Below, one piece after another: positions 1-7,919 of a stretch of DNA of 64,000 nt (positions are counted from its first letter, which is position 1; every line of letters begins with the position of its first letter). This DNA is from Haloferax sp. Q22 (GTDB lineage Archaea; Halobacteriota; Halobacteria; Halobacteriales; Haloferacaceae): positions 248,001-312,000 of the forward strand of contig NZ_LOEP01000016.1 in NCBI RefSeq assembly GCF_001482285.1. Reading direction: 5' to 3'. Under the pieces are notes generated by a model. That model saw nothing but the letters and a program-made list of their open reading frames with translations. It was not told where the DNA came from and did no database searches. A program made the position numbers and the translations under genes.

Positions 1-1014
1 CACACCCTGAAAGAAGAAGAGCGCGGCCACCGCCTCGACGGGATGATAGCCCGCCTGAAACACTACTGCGAGGCCCGCGCGAAGCGCCGCGAGAGCTACG
101 GCGGCGCGCAGTGGATTTACCTCTCTGCGACCGTCGGGAACCCGAAGTGGCTCGCCCAGAACCTCCGGGCCAATCTCGTCGAGTACGAGGACCGCCCCGT
201 CCCCATCGAGCGCCACGTGACCTTCGCCGACGGCCAAGAGAAGCCGCGCATCGAAAACCGCCTCGTGCGGCAGGCGTTCGACTCGAAGTCCTCGAAGGGC
301 TACCGCGGCCAGACCATCATCTTCACCAACTCGCGGCGGCGGTGTCACGAGATCTCCCGGAAGATAGACTACAACGCCGCGGCGTACCACGCCGGCCTGG
401 ACTACGGCCAGCGAAAGCGCGTCGAACGACAGTTCGCCAATCAGGACCTCGCGGCCGTCGTGACGACCGCCGCGCTCGCCGCCGGCGTCGACTTCCCGGC
501 GTCACAGGTCATCTTCGACACGCTGGCGATGGGCATCGAGTGGCTCTCCGTCCAGGAGTTCAGCCAGATGCTCGGCCGCGCCGGCCGCCCCGACTACCAC
601 GACAAGGGCGTCGTCTACCTGCTCGTCGAACCCGACGCCAGCTATCACAACACGATGGAGATGACCGAAGACGAGGTCGCGTTCAAGCTCCTCAAAGGCG
701 AGATGGAAGAGGTTCGCACGGAGTACGACCAGTCCTCGGCGGTCGAAGAGACGCTGGCGAACATCGTCGTCGCCGGCAAGAAAGCGAAGGCGCTCAACAA
801 CCGGATGCTCGGCGAGGTGCCGACGACCCACGCAGTGGGCAAGCTTCTGGAGTGGGGCTTCATCGACGGCCTCGACCCGACCCCGCTCGGGCTCGCCGTG
901 ACGCGGCAGTTCCTCTCGCCGAGAGAGGCGTTCGCCATCCTCGACGGCATCCGAAAGGGGTCGTCACCGTACGAAATCGTCGCCGACCTCGAACTCGACG
1001 AGGAAGGCCGGTAG
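1..1014 (+). CDS. Ski2-like DEAD/DEAH-box helicase, C-terminal part (5' end outside window)
   Basis: The open frame runs in from the left edge, so 337 C-terminal residues are seen. The first visible residue is the His that closes a DExH motif II. Then come motif III (LSATVGN, codons near position 120), motif IV (IIFTNSRRRC), motif V (TAALAAGVDFP) and motif VI (QMLGRAGRP), followed by a winged-helix-like region. This order and the QMLGRAGRP form are typical of Ski2/Hel308-type superfamily 2 helicases, which use ATP to unwind nucleic acid. The missing N-terminal half should hold the Q and Walker A motifs. It could be a Hel308 paralogue or a haloarchaeal helicase of unknown substrate; the visible part does not decide. 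The next gene begins 74 nt downstream on the same strand. Confidence 0.9.
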   Translation, partial: HTLKEEERGHRLDGMIARLKHYCEARAKRRESYGGAQWIYLSATVGNPKWLAQNLRANLVEYEDRPVPIERHVTFADGQEKPRIENRLVRQAFDSKSSKGYRGQTIIFTNSRRRCHEISRKIDYNAAAYHAGLDYGQRKRVERQFANQDLAAVVTTAALAAGVDFPASQVIFDTLAMGIEWLSVQEFSQMLGRAGRPDYHDKGVVYLLVEPDASYHNTMEMTEDEVAFKLLKGEMEEVRTEYDQSSAVEETLANIVVAGKKAKALNNRMLGEVPTTHAVGKLLEWGFIDGLDPTPLGLAVTRQFLSPREAFAILDGIRKGSSPYEIVADLELDEEGR

Positions 1015-1088
1015 CGACCGACACGCTCGGCCGAGGCTGATATTCCGAATCCCGCACGCTTTTTGGCCGCCGACGCGTCGATGACCGC

Positions 1089-2945
1089 GTGGTAGCGATA
1101 ACGCCGGATATCCTCGTCGTCTTCGCCGTCATCCTCGTCGCGTTGGCGTTCTTCGCGACCGAGCCCGTGCCGGTCGACGTGACGGCAATCGGCGTGATGG
1201 TGTCGTTGATGCTGATTCAACCCGCCTCGGAGGCGCTCGCCTCGGCGGGGATGCTCGGCGCACCTATCGTTCTCTTCGACTCTTACCCCGGCGACGCCCT
1301 CTCAGGGTTCGCCAACACGGCGACGCTGACCGTCCTCGCGATGTTCATCCTCAGCGAGGGCGTCCAGCGAACCGGTATCATCCAGCTTCTAGGCGCGAAG
1401 ATATCGACGTTCACCGGCGATAGCGAACTCCGGCAACTCGGCGCGACCGTCGGCGTCGTCGGCCCCATCTCCGGCTTTATCAACAACACCGCCGCGGTCG
1501 CCATCCTGCTGCCGATGGTGACCGATCTCGCCGAGCGCGGGCAGACCTCACCCTCGAAGCTCCTCTTACCGCTGTCGTACGCCTCGATGTTCGGCGGCAT
1601 GCTGACGCTCATCGGGACCTCGACCAACATCCTCGCCAGCGACGTCTACTCGCGCATCACGGGCGAAGCGCCCTTCTCGATGTTCGAGTTCACTGCGCTC
1701 GGCGCGGTGGTCATGGCCGTCGGCGTCGTCTACCTCATGACAATCGGCCGGCGGCTCACGCCGGCGCGAATCGAGCCCCGGCGCGACCTCACCGAGGAGT
1801 TCGAGATGGCCGACTACCTGACCGAGGTCGTCGTCCGCGAGGACTCCCCGCTCGTCGGCCAACAGGTCCAGCGGGCGCTCGTCGAAACCGAGTTCGACGT
1901 GGACCTCCTCCAGCTGATCCGCGGCGAGAGCGTCTTCCTCGAACCGCTCGGCCCGAAGGAGATTCAGCCGGGCGACGTGTTCACCCTCCGGACCGACCGC
2001 AACACGCTCGTCGAACTGCTCGACGTAGAGGGACTCGACCTCGTACCGGCGACCGTCACCGAAGACGAACTCGAACTCGCCGACCGCGGCCAGAACCTCG
2101 TCGAAGTCGTCGTCGCACCGGGGTCGGCACTGGTCGGCGAGTCGCTCGCCTCGGCGAGTTTCAGACAGCGGTACGACGCGACCGTGCTCGCGCTCCGCCG
2201 CGGCGGCGAACTCATCCGCCGGCGGATGGACAACCTCCCGCTCCGCGTCGGCGACACGCTCCTCGTGCAGGCGACCGTCGAGAGCATCGAGCGCCTCGAC
2301 AACAACCGCAACTTCATCGTCGCCCAGGAAATCGAGCGCCACGACTACCGCGAGTCGAAGATTCCCGTCGCAGTCGGCATCGTCGCCGGCGTTGTCGCGC
2401 TCGCCGCGCTCAACTTCCTGCCCATCGTCGTCGCCGCGCTCCTCGGCGCGCTCGCCATGGTCGCCACGAAGTGTCTCCGGCCGACCGAGTTGTACGACGC
2501 CGTTCAGTGGGACATCATCTTCCTCCTCGCGGGCGTCATCCCGCTCGGCATCGCGATGGAGAACTCCGGGGCCGCCGAACTCCTCGCGGAACTGGTCGTG
2601 ATGACCGGTGATTTCCTCCCCCTTATCGCCGTCCTCGGGGTGTTCTACTTCGTGACGGCGCTCCTGACGAACGTCATCTCGAACAACGCGAGCGTCGTGC
2701 TCATGATTCCGGTCGCCATCGAGGCCGCGACGACGCTCGGGGCCGACCCGTTCTCGTTCGTCCTCGCGGTCATGTTCGCGGCCTCGACAGCCTTCATGAC
2801 TCCCGTCGGCTACCAGACGAATCTGTTCGTCTATGGCCCCGGCGGCTACAAGTTCACGGACTACATCCGCGTCGGCGGCCCGCTACAGTTGCTTCTCGGG
2901 GTCGTGACGACGCTCGGCGTCGCGTACTTCTTCCCCCTGACCTGA
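1089..2945 (+). CDS. SLC13-family permease with two TrkA-C (RCK_C) domains
   Basis: This 618-residue polytopic membrane protein starts at GTG. It has an N-terminal block of about five membrane segments with the Asn/Thr-rich hairpin GFINNTAAVAILLP and a serine loop (LIGTSTNIL). A cytosolic middle part follows, with two RCK_C repeats (around residues 240-320 and 330-400; each has a PLVGQ or ALVGES start and a GD.F/LL end). A second membrane block carries LTNVISNNASVVLMIP. SNT/NNA hairpins on both sides are the signature of DASS/ArsB-type anion or dicarboxylate/Na+ symporters, and inserted RCK_C domains are known in the SLC13/CitT branch (SAC1-like). The substrate cannot be told from sequence; sulfate or a dicarboxylate are the usual options. 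Confidence 0.9.
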   Translation: MVAITPDILVVFAVILVALAFFATEPVPVDVTAIGVMVSLMLIQPASEALASAGMLGAPIVLFDSYPGDALSGFANTATLTVLAMFILSEGVQRTGIIQLLGAKISTFTGDSELRQLGATVGVVGPISGFINNTAAVAILLPMVTDLAERGQTSPSKLLLPLSYASMFGGMLTLIGTSTNILASDVYSRITGEAPFSMFEFTALGAVVMAVGVVYLMTIGRRLTPARIEPRRDLTEEFEMADYLTEVVVREDSPLVGQQVQRALVETEFDVDLLQLIRGESVFLEPLGPKEIQPGDVFTLRTDRNTLVELLDVEGLDLVPATVTEDELELADRGQNLVEVVVAPGSALVGESLASASFRQRYDATVLALRRGGELIRRRMDNLPLRVGDTLLVQATVESIERLDNNRNFIVAQEIERHDYRESKIPVAVGIVAGVVALAALNFLPIVVAALLGALAMVATKCLRPTELYDAVQWDIIFLLAGVIPLGIAMENSGAAELLAELVVMTGDFLPLIAVLGVFYFVTALLTNVISNNASVVLMIPVAIEAATTLGADPFSFVLAVMFAASTAFMTPVGYQTNLFVYGPGGYKFTDYIRVGGPLQLLLGVVTTLGVAYFFPLT

Positions 2946-2994
2946 CGGGGCGGAACGAAACCCTTTACTCCGCGACGGGGAGAGACGTATATGC

Positions 2995-3067
2995 GGGACC
3001 GTGGGTTAGCCTGGTATACTTCGGGCCTTGGGTGCCCGTGACCCCGGTTCAAATCCGGGCGGTCCCA
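2995..3067 (+). tRNA. tRNA-Pro (anticodon UGG)
   Basis: The 73-nt cloverleaf is complete. The acceptor stem GGGACCG (2995-3001) pairs with CGGTCCC (3060-3066), with discriminator A at 3067. The anticodon stem CGGGC/GCCCG closes the 7-base loop CTTGGGT, giving anticodon TGG. The T arm is CCGG-TTCAAAT-CCGG-like. No intron is seen and the CCA end is not encoded. It lies 49 nt after the permease stop codon. A degenerate copy of its 3' end occurs 120 nt downstream. Confidence 0.96.
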
Positions 3068-3432
3068 CTTCTACGCGAACTCACCTCCGAGCACCGCATA
3101 GCGTGTGCGAGCACACCGAGTTCGTGGTGGATGGACAAAAAACGGATTTGAACCCGACGAGACCGAACGAAGTGAGGTCTCGGCTTGGTTCAACAGTCGG
3201 GTGGTCCCATTGGGTTCATGAACAAATCGGCCCGTTTTGCTGCTACGTCCAACCCAACAGAGAGGAGTCTCAACTCGGTTTTACCTAGCGACGTGTTTCG
3301 ACGCGAGCGCGACAGTCAAGCATCCAAAGCGTCCGAGAGACACGCAAACTCCGTCGCAAACAGTCGGCGACCCGATCCCACGGAACGGCGGCGAGAAGAT
3401 TTTTGCAGCGAGCGGGAATCCTCTCGATTACG
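3068..3432. other. Gene-free stretch behind tRNA-Pro with tRNA-end-like remnant and hairpin
   Basis: No convincing protein gene is present in these 365 bases; the open frames that cross it have no family look and one runs through the tRNA. Two things stand out. A segment at 3187-3209 resembles the last 22 bases of the tRNA-Pro gene (same GGTTCAA start, near-identical GGTGGTCCCA end, one extra base). Just before it, CGAGACC/GGTCTCG form a 7-bp stem around the loop GAACGAAGTGA. A reversed T-loop-like string (GGATTTGAACCCG) sits in front of that. This looks like scar tissue of integration and decay at a tRNA gene, but no integrase is present. Confidence 0.5.
3187..3209 (+). repeat. Degenerate copy of tRNA-Pro 3' end (possible old attachment-site remnant)
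   Basis: Compared with the tRNA 3' part at 3046-3067, the segment keeps GGTTCAA, then differs in the T stem, and ends in CGGGTGGTCCCA against CGGGCGGTCCCA. Tyrosine-recombinase elements that enter tRNA genes leave such a partial 3' copy at their far end. Only 119 bases separate the two copies and no integrase lies between them, so if it is an att site the element has been lost. Chance similarity cannot be excluded. Confidence 0.35.
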
Positions 3433-3624
3433 GTGTCAATTCAACCACTCGACGTTCTCGGCGGCCTCATGTTCCTCGCGGGAGTCCTGCTCATCACGGG
3501 TCTCATTGCGCCCGGTAGCACCAGCAGCCAGCGACTCGAAACCGGCGCGATGCTCATGGTGTTGGGAACTGCCGCCGTGGCGGGACCGCGAGCGTACCGC
3601 AGGGCACTCGACAGAACGGGATAG
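3433..3624 (+). CDS. Small two-helix membrane protein, unknown function
   Basis: This predicted protein has 63 residues from the GTG at 3433. An in-frame start 30 bases upstream would add residues of no family look. It has two hydrophobic stretches: residues about 7-24 (LDVLGGLMFLAGVLLITG) and about 36-50 (GAMLMVLGTAAVAGPRA), with a basic C-terminus (YRRALDRTG). I do not recognise a family. It converges on the CoxB-like remnant 19 bases away. Codon use fits the host, but the gene is short, so it may not be real. Confidence 0.5.
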   Translation: MSIQPLDVLGGLMFLAGVLLITGLIAPGSTSSQRLETGAMLMVLGTAAVAGPRAYRRALDRTG

Positions 3625-3642
3625 CCAGGTCTCCCGCGAGCG

Positions 3643-4119
3643 TTACGCGGTAGGTGGACGGACCGCGGCGTCGGTCGTCGTCGACGCCGGCGTCGAGGAG
3701 GGATTCCTCGCCACCGCCGATGCCGTCGAGTTGTTCGTCGCCGATTCGACTGTCGCAGTGCCACTCGAAGCGGTCTTCGCGTCGACCCACGAGTCGTACT
3801 CCGATTGGGCCATCACGACGACCTGCCCGTGCATCCTGCTGTGTCCCGTTCCACAGAGTTCGGCGCAGTAGAGGTCGTACTCACCGGTCTGGGTCGCGCG
3901 AGTGCGTGCGACTTGCTCCTGACTGGGGAAGATGTCCTGTTTGACGCCGAGGCCGACGAGAACGAGCGGAATTGCAGTCGGCACGAGGGGCGATCCCACG
4001 AGAAAGAGGCCGGCACCGGCGTACAGTCCAGCGACACCACCGGTGGTGACAAGCGGCCACCGACTCGTGTGTTCGTGTTCGCCGGTCGCCGACCCGACCG
4101 CGGTGTCGCTCATTCCCAT
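3643..4119 (-). CDS. Truncated CoxB-like protein: membrane N-terminus fused to the end of a CuA domain
   Basis: The protein has 158 residues. Residues 21-59 hold one or two hydrophobic helices (WPLVTTGGVAGLYAGAGLFL and a second stretch) that look like a small haloarchaeal cox-cluster membrane protein. From residue 58 on it reads like the last part of cytochrome c oxidase subunit II: LGVKQD, GEYDLYCAELCG, then HSRM. The CuA ligands Cys85, Glu87, Cys89, His93 and Met96 are present. The first CuA histidine and the beta strands before LGVKQD are absent, so a normal CuA site cannot form. A Ser/Thr/Ala tail follows from residue 113. Normal CoxB is about 220-280 residues. It is probably the product of an internal deletion and either a pseudogene or a re-purposed protein. 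No other oxidase subunit is nearby. An alternative start lies two codons in (4113). Confidence 0.6.
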   Translation of the reverse strand: MGMSDTAVGSATGEHEHTSRWPLVTTGGVAGLYAGAGLFLVGSPLVPTAIPLVLVGLGVKQDIFPSQEQVARTRATQTGEYDLYCAELCGTGHSRMHGQVVVMAQSEYDSWVDAKTASSGTATVESATNNSTASAVARNPSSTPASTTTDAAVRPPTA

Positions 4120-4169
4120 GCGAAACCGGGGGGTCTCGGGTCACAATAAACACCCGGACGACGGGGTCG

Positions 4170-5792
4170 TCAGGCGCGGACCACCGTGACAAACGGGGTG
4201 ACCGGAGGCGCATCGACGGCGGAGGCGGCGGCGTCTGCTTCGCTCTCGTTCGTCTCGTTCGTCCGCTGGACGACGTATCGCTGGCCGACCATCGGGTCCA
4301 AGAGGCTATCGACGGGCGCGCGGTCGTCAGTGAGAAGCGGCACGTCGTCGGTGGGTTCGTCGTTCCGGTAGGACGTGAGTTCGGCCGCGAGGTCGATGCC
4401 GATGTCGCGGCGCTGATTACGCGCCTGTAGCTCCTCGGCCGTCACGAGCGTCTCGTCTTTCGTCGCCACGACCTCGATGTTCTGGACGGCGACGCTCCCC
4501 GCGGTGGGGAAGCTGTACACCTGCGGGTAGACCGACCGCATCGTCTTGTACTCCGCGCGGTAGAACTGCGAGGCCGGGCCGCTCGGCGCAGAGATGATGT
4601 TGGCGAACAGGACACCGTCCTCGTCGAGGCGGTCCGACGTGAGCTGCATGAACTCCTGAGTCGTCAACTGGAACGGGACCTTGTCCTTCCGGTAGGCGTC
4701 GAGGACGATGAGGTCGTACGTCCGGTTCGTCTCTCTGAGGTACTGCCGACCGTCCATCGTGTGGACGTTGAGCCGCGGCGACTCCTCGACGCCGAAGTAC
4801 TCCTCGGCGACGGAGACGACTTCCGGGTCGAGTTCGACCACGTCGACGGTCACGTTCGGGTACTGCTCCAAGAACACGCGCGGGCCGGTGAACCCGCCGC
4901 CACCGACGAACAGCACCCGGTCGATGTCGTCCGAGAGGAGAAACGGGACGTGGAAGTACGAGGTGTAGTCGAAGACGTGTCGCGTCGGGTCGTCGAGGTC
5001 CATCGCGCTGTGGGGCTGTCCGTCGAGGTGGAGCGTCCGCGTTCCGCCCGCGTCGGCGACGCGGAGCTCCTGATAGGCGGTCTGGGTGTGGTAGACCGTC
5101 GTTCCGCGGGAGTCGAGACCGACGCCGCCGGTCAGCGACGCGAGGACGAGGACTGCGGCGATACCGACGCTCCAGACCGCCTCGTCGCGGCCGATGTCGG
5201 GGCGGGCGAGTGCGAGCGCCGTCACGACCGAGATGAGTCCGAAGACGAGCCCGATGTTGGTGACGCTCAGAGAGGGGATGAGGAAGTACGTGGTGGCGAA
5301 CGCGCCGATGATGCTGCCGACGGTGCCGACGGCGTAGACGTGGCCCGACGCCGCGCCCACGTCGGACCGCCCGGAGAGTTCGGCCGCGTAGGGGCTGATG
5401 AAGCCAAGGAAGTAGGTCGGCGGCCCGAACAGGAGCGTAATCGCCGGAAGCGACGCGAATCGGCTCGGGAGCGGGAGGCTCGCCGTCGACTGGATGAACA
5501 GGTCGCCGAGGAGGATGACGCCCGCGATGTAGGCCGCGGTGCCGATGAAGACGCGGACGAGCGCGCCGTTCGACGCCGCTGCGGCCCGCTGCCCGCCGCG
5601 GTGGTAACCGAGGCTCAGCGCCGCGAGGAAGACGCCGATAATGCTCCCCCACGTGTAGATGCTGCTGCCGAACTCGGGGGCGACCATCCGACCGGCGAGA
5701 ATCTCCAACCCCATGCTCGTGACCCCGGAGACGAACACGGCGAGTTCGGGACGCGTCATCCGGAACCACGAGCCGATGGAGGTCGATGCCAT
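4170..5792 (-). CDS. Membrane-fused spermidine synthase-like protein
   Basis: The protein has 540 residues. The first about 220 form 6-8 membrane helices, including GLEILAGRMVAPEFG, a motif usual in this fused family. The rest is a Rossmann methyltransferase fold of the spermidine-synthase type: VLFVGGGGFTGPRVFLEQYP (nucleotide loop), VDVVELDPEVV (acidic strand end), the segment NVHTMDGRQYL, and YDLIVLDAYRKDKVPF where the catalytic Asp of true aminopropyltransferases sits. These fusions are widespread in archaea and bacteria and have no proven reaction; polyamine transfer is only a guess. The final about 60 residues are Asp/Glu-rich. It faces away from the Cas4-like gene, with starts 137 nt apart. 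Confidence 0.85.
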   Translation of the reverse strand: MASTSIGSWFRMTRPELAVFVSGVTSMGLEILAGRMVAPEFGSSIYTWGSIIGVFLAALSLGYHRGGQRAAAASNGALVRVFIGTAAYIAGVILLGDLFIQSTASLPLPSRFASLPAITLLFGPPTYFLGFISPYAAELSGRSDVGAASGHVYAVGTVGSIIGAFATTYFLIPSLSVTNIGLVFGLISVVTALALARPDIGRDEAVWSVGIAAVLVLASLTGGVGLDSRGTTVYHTQTAYQELRVADAGGTRTLHLDGQPHSAMDLDDPTRHVFDYTSYFHVPFLLSDDIDRVLFVGGGGFTGPRVFLEQYPNVTVDVVELDPEVVSVAEEYFGVEESPRLNVHTMDGRQYLRETNRTYDLIVLDAYRKDKVPFQLTTQEFMQLTSDRLDEDGVLFANIISAPSGPASQFYRAEYKTMRSVYPQVYSFPTAGSVAVQNIEVVATKDETLVTAEELQARNQRRDIGIDLAAELTSYRNDEPTDDVPLLTDDRAPVDSLLDPMVGQRYVVQRTNETNESEADAAASAVDAPPVTPFVTVVRA

Positions 5793-5929
5793 GTCAGTAA
5801 GCCAAGGGGCGCGGCCGTATTAATTCACCCACGGCGGCGAGCCGGACGACGCGTGGGGTGGTCGACCCCGCCGCCTCTGCGACACACTCGCGCGAACCTT
5901 CTTATCTGATAACGGAGCCAGCCCGTCCC

Positions 5930-6619
5930 GTGTCCTCCCTCGTCGCCGCATCCGATCTCGCCCGCGCCGCGTACTGTCCGCGACAGCTCTACTACGCCCG
6001 CCGCGACGACGACCGAGCGCCGCCGCCCGCGGTTCGCGACGCTCGCGCGCTCGCCTTCGAGTATCCCGCCCTGCTCGACGGCCCCGCCGACGAACTCGCG
6101 ACGCGACCGATTTCGGTGTCGCCGTCGGCGTACCGCGAGAACCTCGCTCGCCTCCACGACCGCGACGACTGGGACGCGCTCACCGACCCCGTCGCCCGTG
6201 ACGTGCTCCTCTCGGGGAAAGACTGCCGCGGCATCGCGCACAAACTCGTGCGGTCGCCCGACGACGGCGACGAGGACGACCAACCGCCGGTTCCGTCGCT
6301 CGTCTCGCCGGGCGAACCGCCCGAGCGCGGCGTCTGGGAACCCCAGCGCGTCAGGGCCGTCGCGCTGGCGAAGGCGCTTTCGTGGGAGCGCGAGGCGTCG
6401 GTGTCGCGGGCGCTGGTCGAGTACCCGGCGGTCGGCGTCGTCCGGACGGTCAGGCTCACGACCGGGAACAAGGCGGCGTACCGGCGGGCGCTCCACATCG
6501 CCCGCAACCTCGATTTCGTCCCGTCGCGGCTCCGCGACTCCTCGAAGTGCGAGTCGTGCGCCTACCGGGGGCGTTGTGGCGTGAAAACGTGGTCGCTGTC
6601 GTCGCTGCTCGGCCGGTGA
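5930..6619 (+). CDS. Cas4/Dna2-like PD-(D/E)XK nuclease-family protein, not next to a CRISPR locus
   Basis: The protein has 229 residues from the GTG at 5930; longer starts cross the likely promoter (TTATCTGA box around 5901). The N-terminus has the Cas4 signature SDLARAAYCPRQLYY, with the first Fe-S cysteine. The C-terminus has SKCESCAYRGRCG, giving the other three cysteines of a [4Fe-4S] site. In between, VEYPAVGVVRTVRL and NKAAYRRALHIARNL occupy the places of the nuclease core and helicase-like helix. The catalytic D...ExK set is not obvious in my reading. Family members trim DNA ends, in CRISPR adaptation or outside it. No cas1, cas2 or repeats occur in this window, so this is a solo Cas4 of unknown role. 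Confidence 0.75.
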   Translation: MSSLVAASDLARAAYCPRQLYYARRDDDRAPPPAVRDARALAFEYPALLDGPADELATRPISVSPSAYRENLARLHDRDDWDALTDPVARDVLLSGKDCRGIAHKLVRSPDDGDEDDQPPVPSLVSPGEPPERGVWEPQRVRAVALAKALSWEREASVSRALVEYPAVGVVRTVRLTTGNKAAYRRALHIARNLDFVPSRLRDSSKCESCAYRGRCGVKTWSLSSLLGR

Positions 6620-6669
6620 GATGGGGCTCGGCCGGTGAGGTTAGGCTCCGCAGGCGGCGACGCCGCCTG
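6607..6669. terminator. Direct repeat and hairpin between convergent genes
   Basis: GCTCGGCCGGTGAG occurs twice, at 6607-6620 (containing the Cas4-like stop codon) and at 6626-6639. It is followed by a perfect hairpin CAGGCGGC-GAC-GCCGCCTG at 6651-6669. The flanking genes converge here. The hairpin may serve as a two-way terminator, although haloarchaeal termination depends mostly on T-runs, and none follows here. Confidence 0.35.
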
Positions 6670-6701
6670 CTACGCGTCGCCTCGTTGGCACGCCCGTCGG
6701 G

Positions 6702-7304
6702 CTACGCGTCGGCGGCGTGTTCGTCTAACCACGCCTCGATATCGTCTGCCATCGCGCCGCGGCGGTGGACGACGCCGCGACCGGGGTCGACGACGGTGCT
6801 CTCGGTGCCGGGCGTCGTCCCGCCGTCGAGGACCACAGCGACGGCGTCCCGAATCTCGTCGGAGAGCTGCGAGGGGTGCGTGATGCTCCCGGTGCCGGAG
6901 CGGTTGGCGCTGGTTGCCGTGACGGGCGTCCCGGCCGCGCGGAAGAGATCCAAGGCGAGTTCGTGGTCGGGAACGCGGACGCCGACGCGCTCTTTCCCGG
7001 CGACGAGTGCGTCCGGCAGACTGTCGCGTCGCTCCACGACGACCGTCACCGGACCGGGGAGGAACCGGCGCATGAACGCCTCCTCGCGCTCGTCGGCGAC
7101 GACGTGCGCCAGCGCGGCGTCCACGTCGGGAAAGCCGGCGGAGAGCGGTTTGTCTCGGTCGCGGCCCTTGATATCGAAGACGCGTTCGACCGCGTCGGCG
7201 TTCGTCGCGTCCGCGCCCATGCCATAGACCGTCTCGGTCGGGTAGACGACCGCCTCGCCGCGGCGAATGGCGGCGGCGGCACGCTGTACGTCGTCGTCGC
7301 TCAT
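6702..7304 (-). CDS. L-threonylcarbamoyladenylate synthase (Sua5/YrdC/YwlC family)
   Basis: The protein has 200 residues from the ATG at 7304; an upstream in-frame ATG (7322) only adds MRVRSS. It carries the YrdC-fold marks: the N-terminal GEAVVYPTETVYGMGADA, then KGRDRDKPLS, the middle GPVTVVV, and the C-terminal ATSANRSGTG and GTESTVVD. The enzyme makes threonylcarbamoyl-AMP from Thr, bicarbonate and ATP in the cytoplasm. The KEOPS complex then uses it to form t6A37 on tRNAs that read ANN codons. The length fits the single-domain YrdC type without the Sua5 extension. It stands alone, converging on the Cas4-like gene. Confidence 0.93.
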   Translation of the reverse strand: MSDDDVQRAAAAIRRGEAVVYPTETVYGMGADATNADAVERVFDIKGRDRDKPLSAGFPDVDAALAHVVADEREEAFMRRFLPGPVTVVVERRDSLPDALVAGKERVGVRVPDHELALDLFRAAGTPVTATSANRSGTGSITHPSQLSDEIRDAVAVVLDGGTTPGTESTVVDPGRGVVHRRGAMADDIEAWLDEHAADA

Positions 7305-7412
7305 GGACGAACGGACGCGCAACGGGCGAAAAAGCGTGACGAAACGGCGATTCCGTGCGGGGCGGAGGTGTGGAACAGCGCAGGACGGCGCGACGGGAAT
7401 CGAGCGCGTGGC

Positions 7413-7919
7413 CTACAGGCCGGCGAGCGCGTCCGCGAGTTCCTCGTAGTCCGGGAAGTCCGGCCACTCGTCGGCGACCCAGCGGTACTGGACCGTTCGC
7501 ACCTCGTCGAGGAGGAACACGGCGGGGCGGTGTTCGGTGACGCCGGCCATCCCGTCGAGGTCGTGTTCGAGGTCGTAGTCGGCCGCGACGCCGGCCGCGG
7601 GGTCAGAGAACAGGCGGGCGTCTACCCCGCGTTCTTCGAGGAACGACTTGTGCTCGTAGGGCGACGAGATGGAGACGCCGACCGTCTGCACGTCCTCCGG
7701 GACGCCGCGGTCGCGGAGTTCGTTCCAGACGTACGTCGCCGGGAACGCGCCTGCCATCGTGTGGAACACGAGGAGGACGGGGCCGTCGGCGGTGAGGTCC
7801 GAGAGAGACGCGTCCTCCCAGAATTCGTCGTTGACGAGCGGACGGGTGAAGTCCGGGGCGGTGTCGCCCGGTTCCGGCGCGTCGTGCTCGGGGAGGTCGA
7901 CGACGTCGAAGTCGACCAT
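7413..7919 (-). CDS. Thioredoxin-fold redoxin (peroxiredoxin-like) without any cysteine
   Basis: The protein has 168 residues. It follows the AhpC/TSA layout: GDTAPDFTRPLVN at the N-terminus, then GPVLLVFHTMAGAFPATYVW where peroxiredoxins have the FYP..TPxC active-site loop, then VQTVGVSISSPYEHKSFLEE and the HRPAVFLLDE strand. The place of the peroxidatic Cys is filled by AFPAT and the whole protein contains no Cys, so thiol peroxidase chemistry is excluded. The start ATG overlaps the stop of the glutaredoxin gene by one base, so the two are surely translated together. It may bind or chaperone rather than catalyse redox reactions. Confidence 0.8.
   Translation of the reverse strand: MVDFDVVDLPEHDAPEPGDTAPDFTRPLVNDEFWEDASLSDLTADGPVLLVFHTMAGAFPATYVWNELRDRGVPEDVQTVGVSISSPYEHKSFLEERGVDARLFSDPAAGVAADYDLEHDLDGMAGVTEHRPAVFLLDEVRTVQYRWVADEWPDFPDYEELADALAGL

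Noticed and set aside
3028-3288. An 86-codon frame that starts inside tRNA-Pro
   Set aside because: It overlaps the tRNA and the remnant repeat; such frames are common false calls behind tRNA genes.
3185-3871. A 228-codon Ser/Arg-rich frame
   Set aside because: It overlaps the small membrane gene and the CoxB-like gene on the other strand and has no domain-like pattern.
4761-5909. A 382-codon frame on the + strand
   Set aside because: It is antisense to the spermidine synthase-like gene, with charged low-complexity sequence only.
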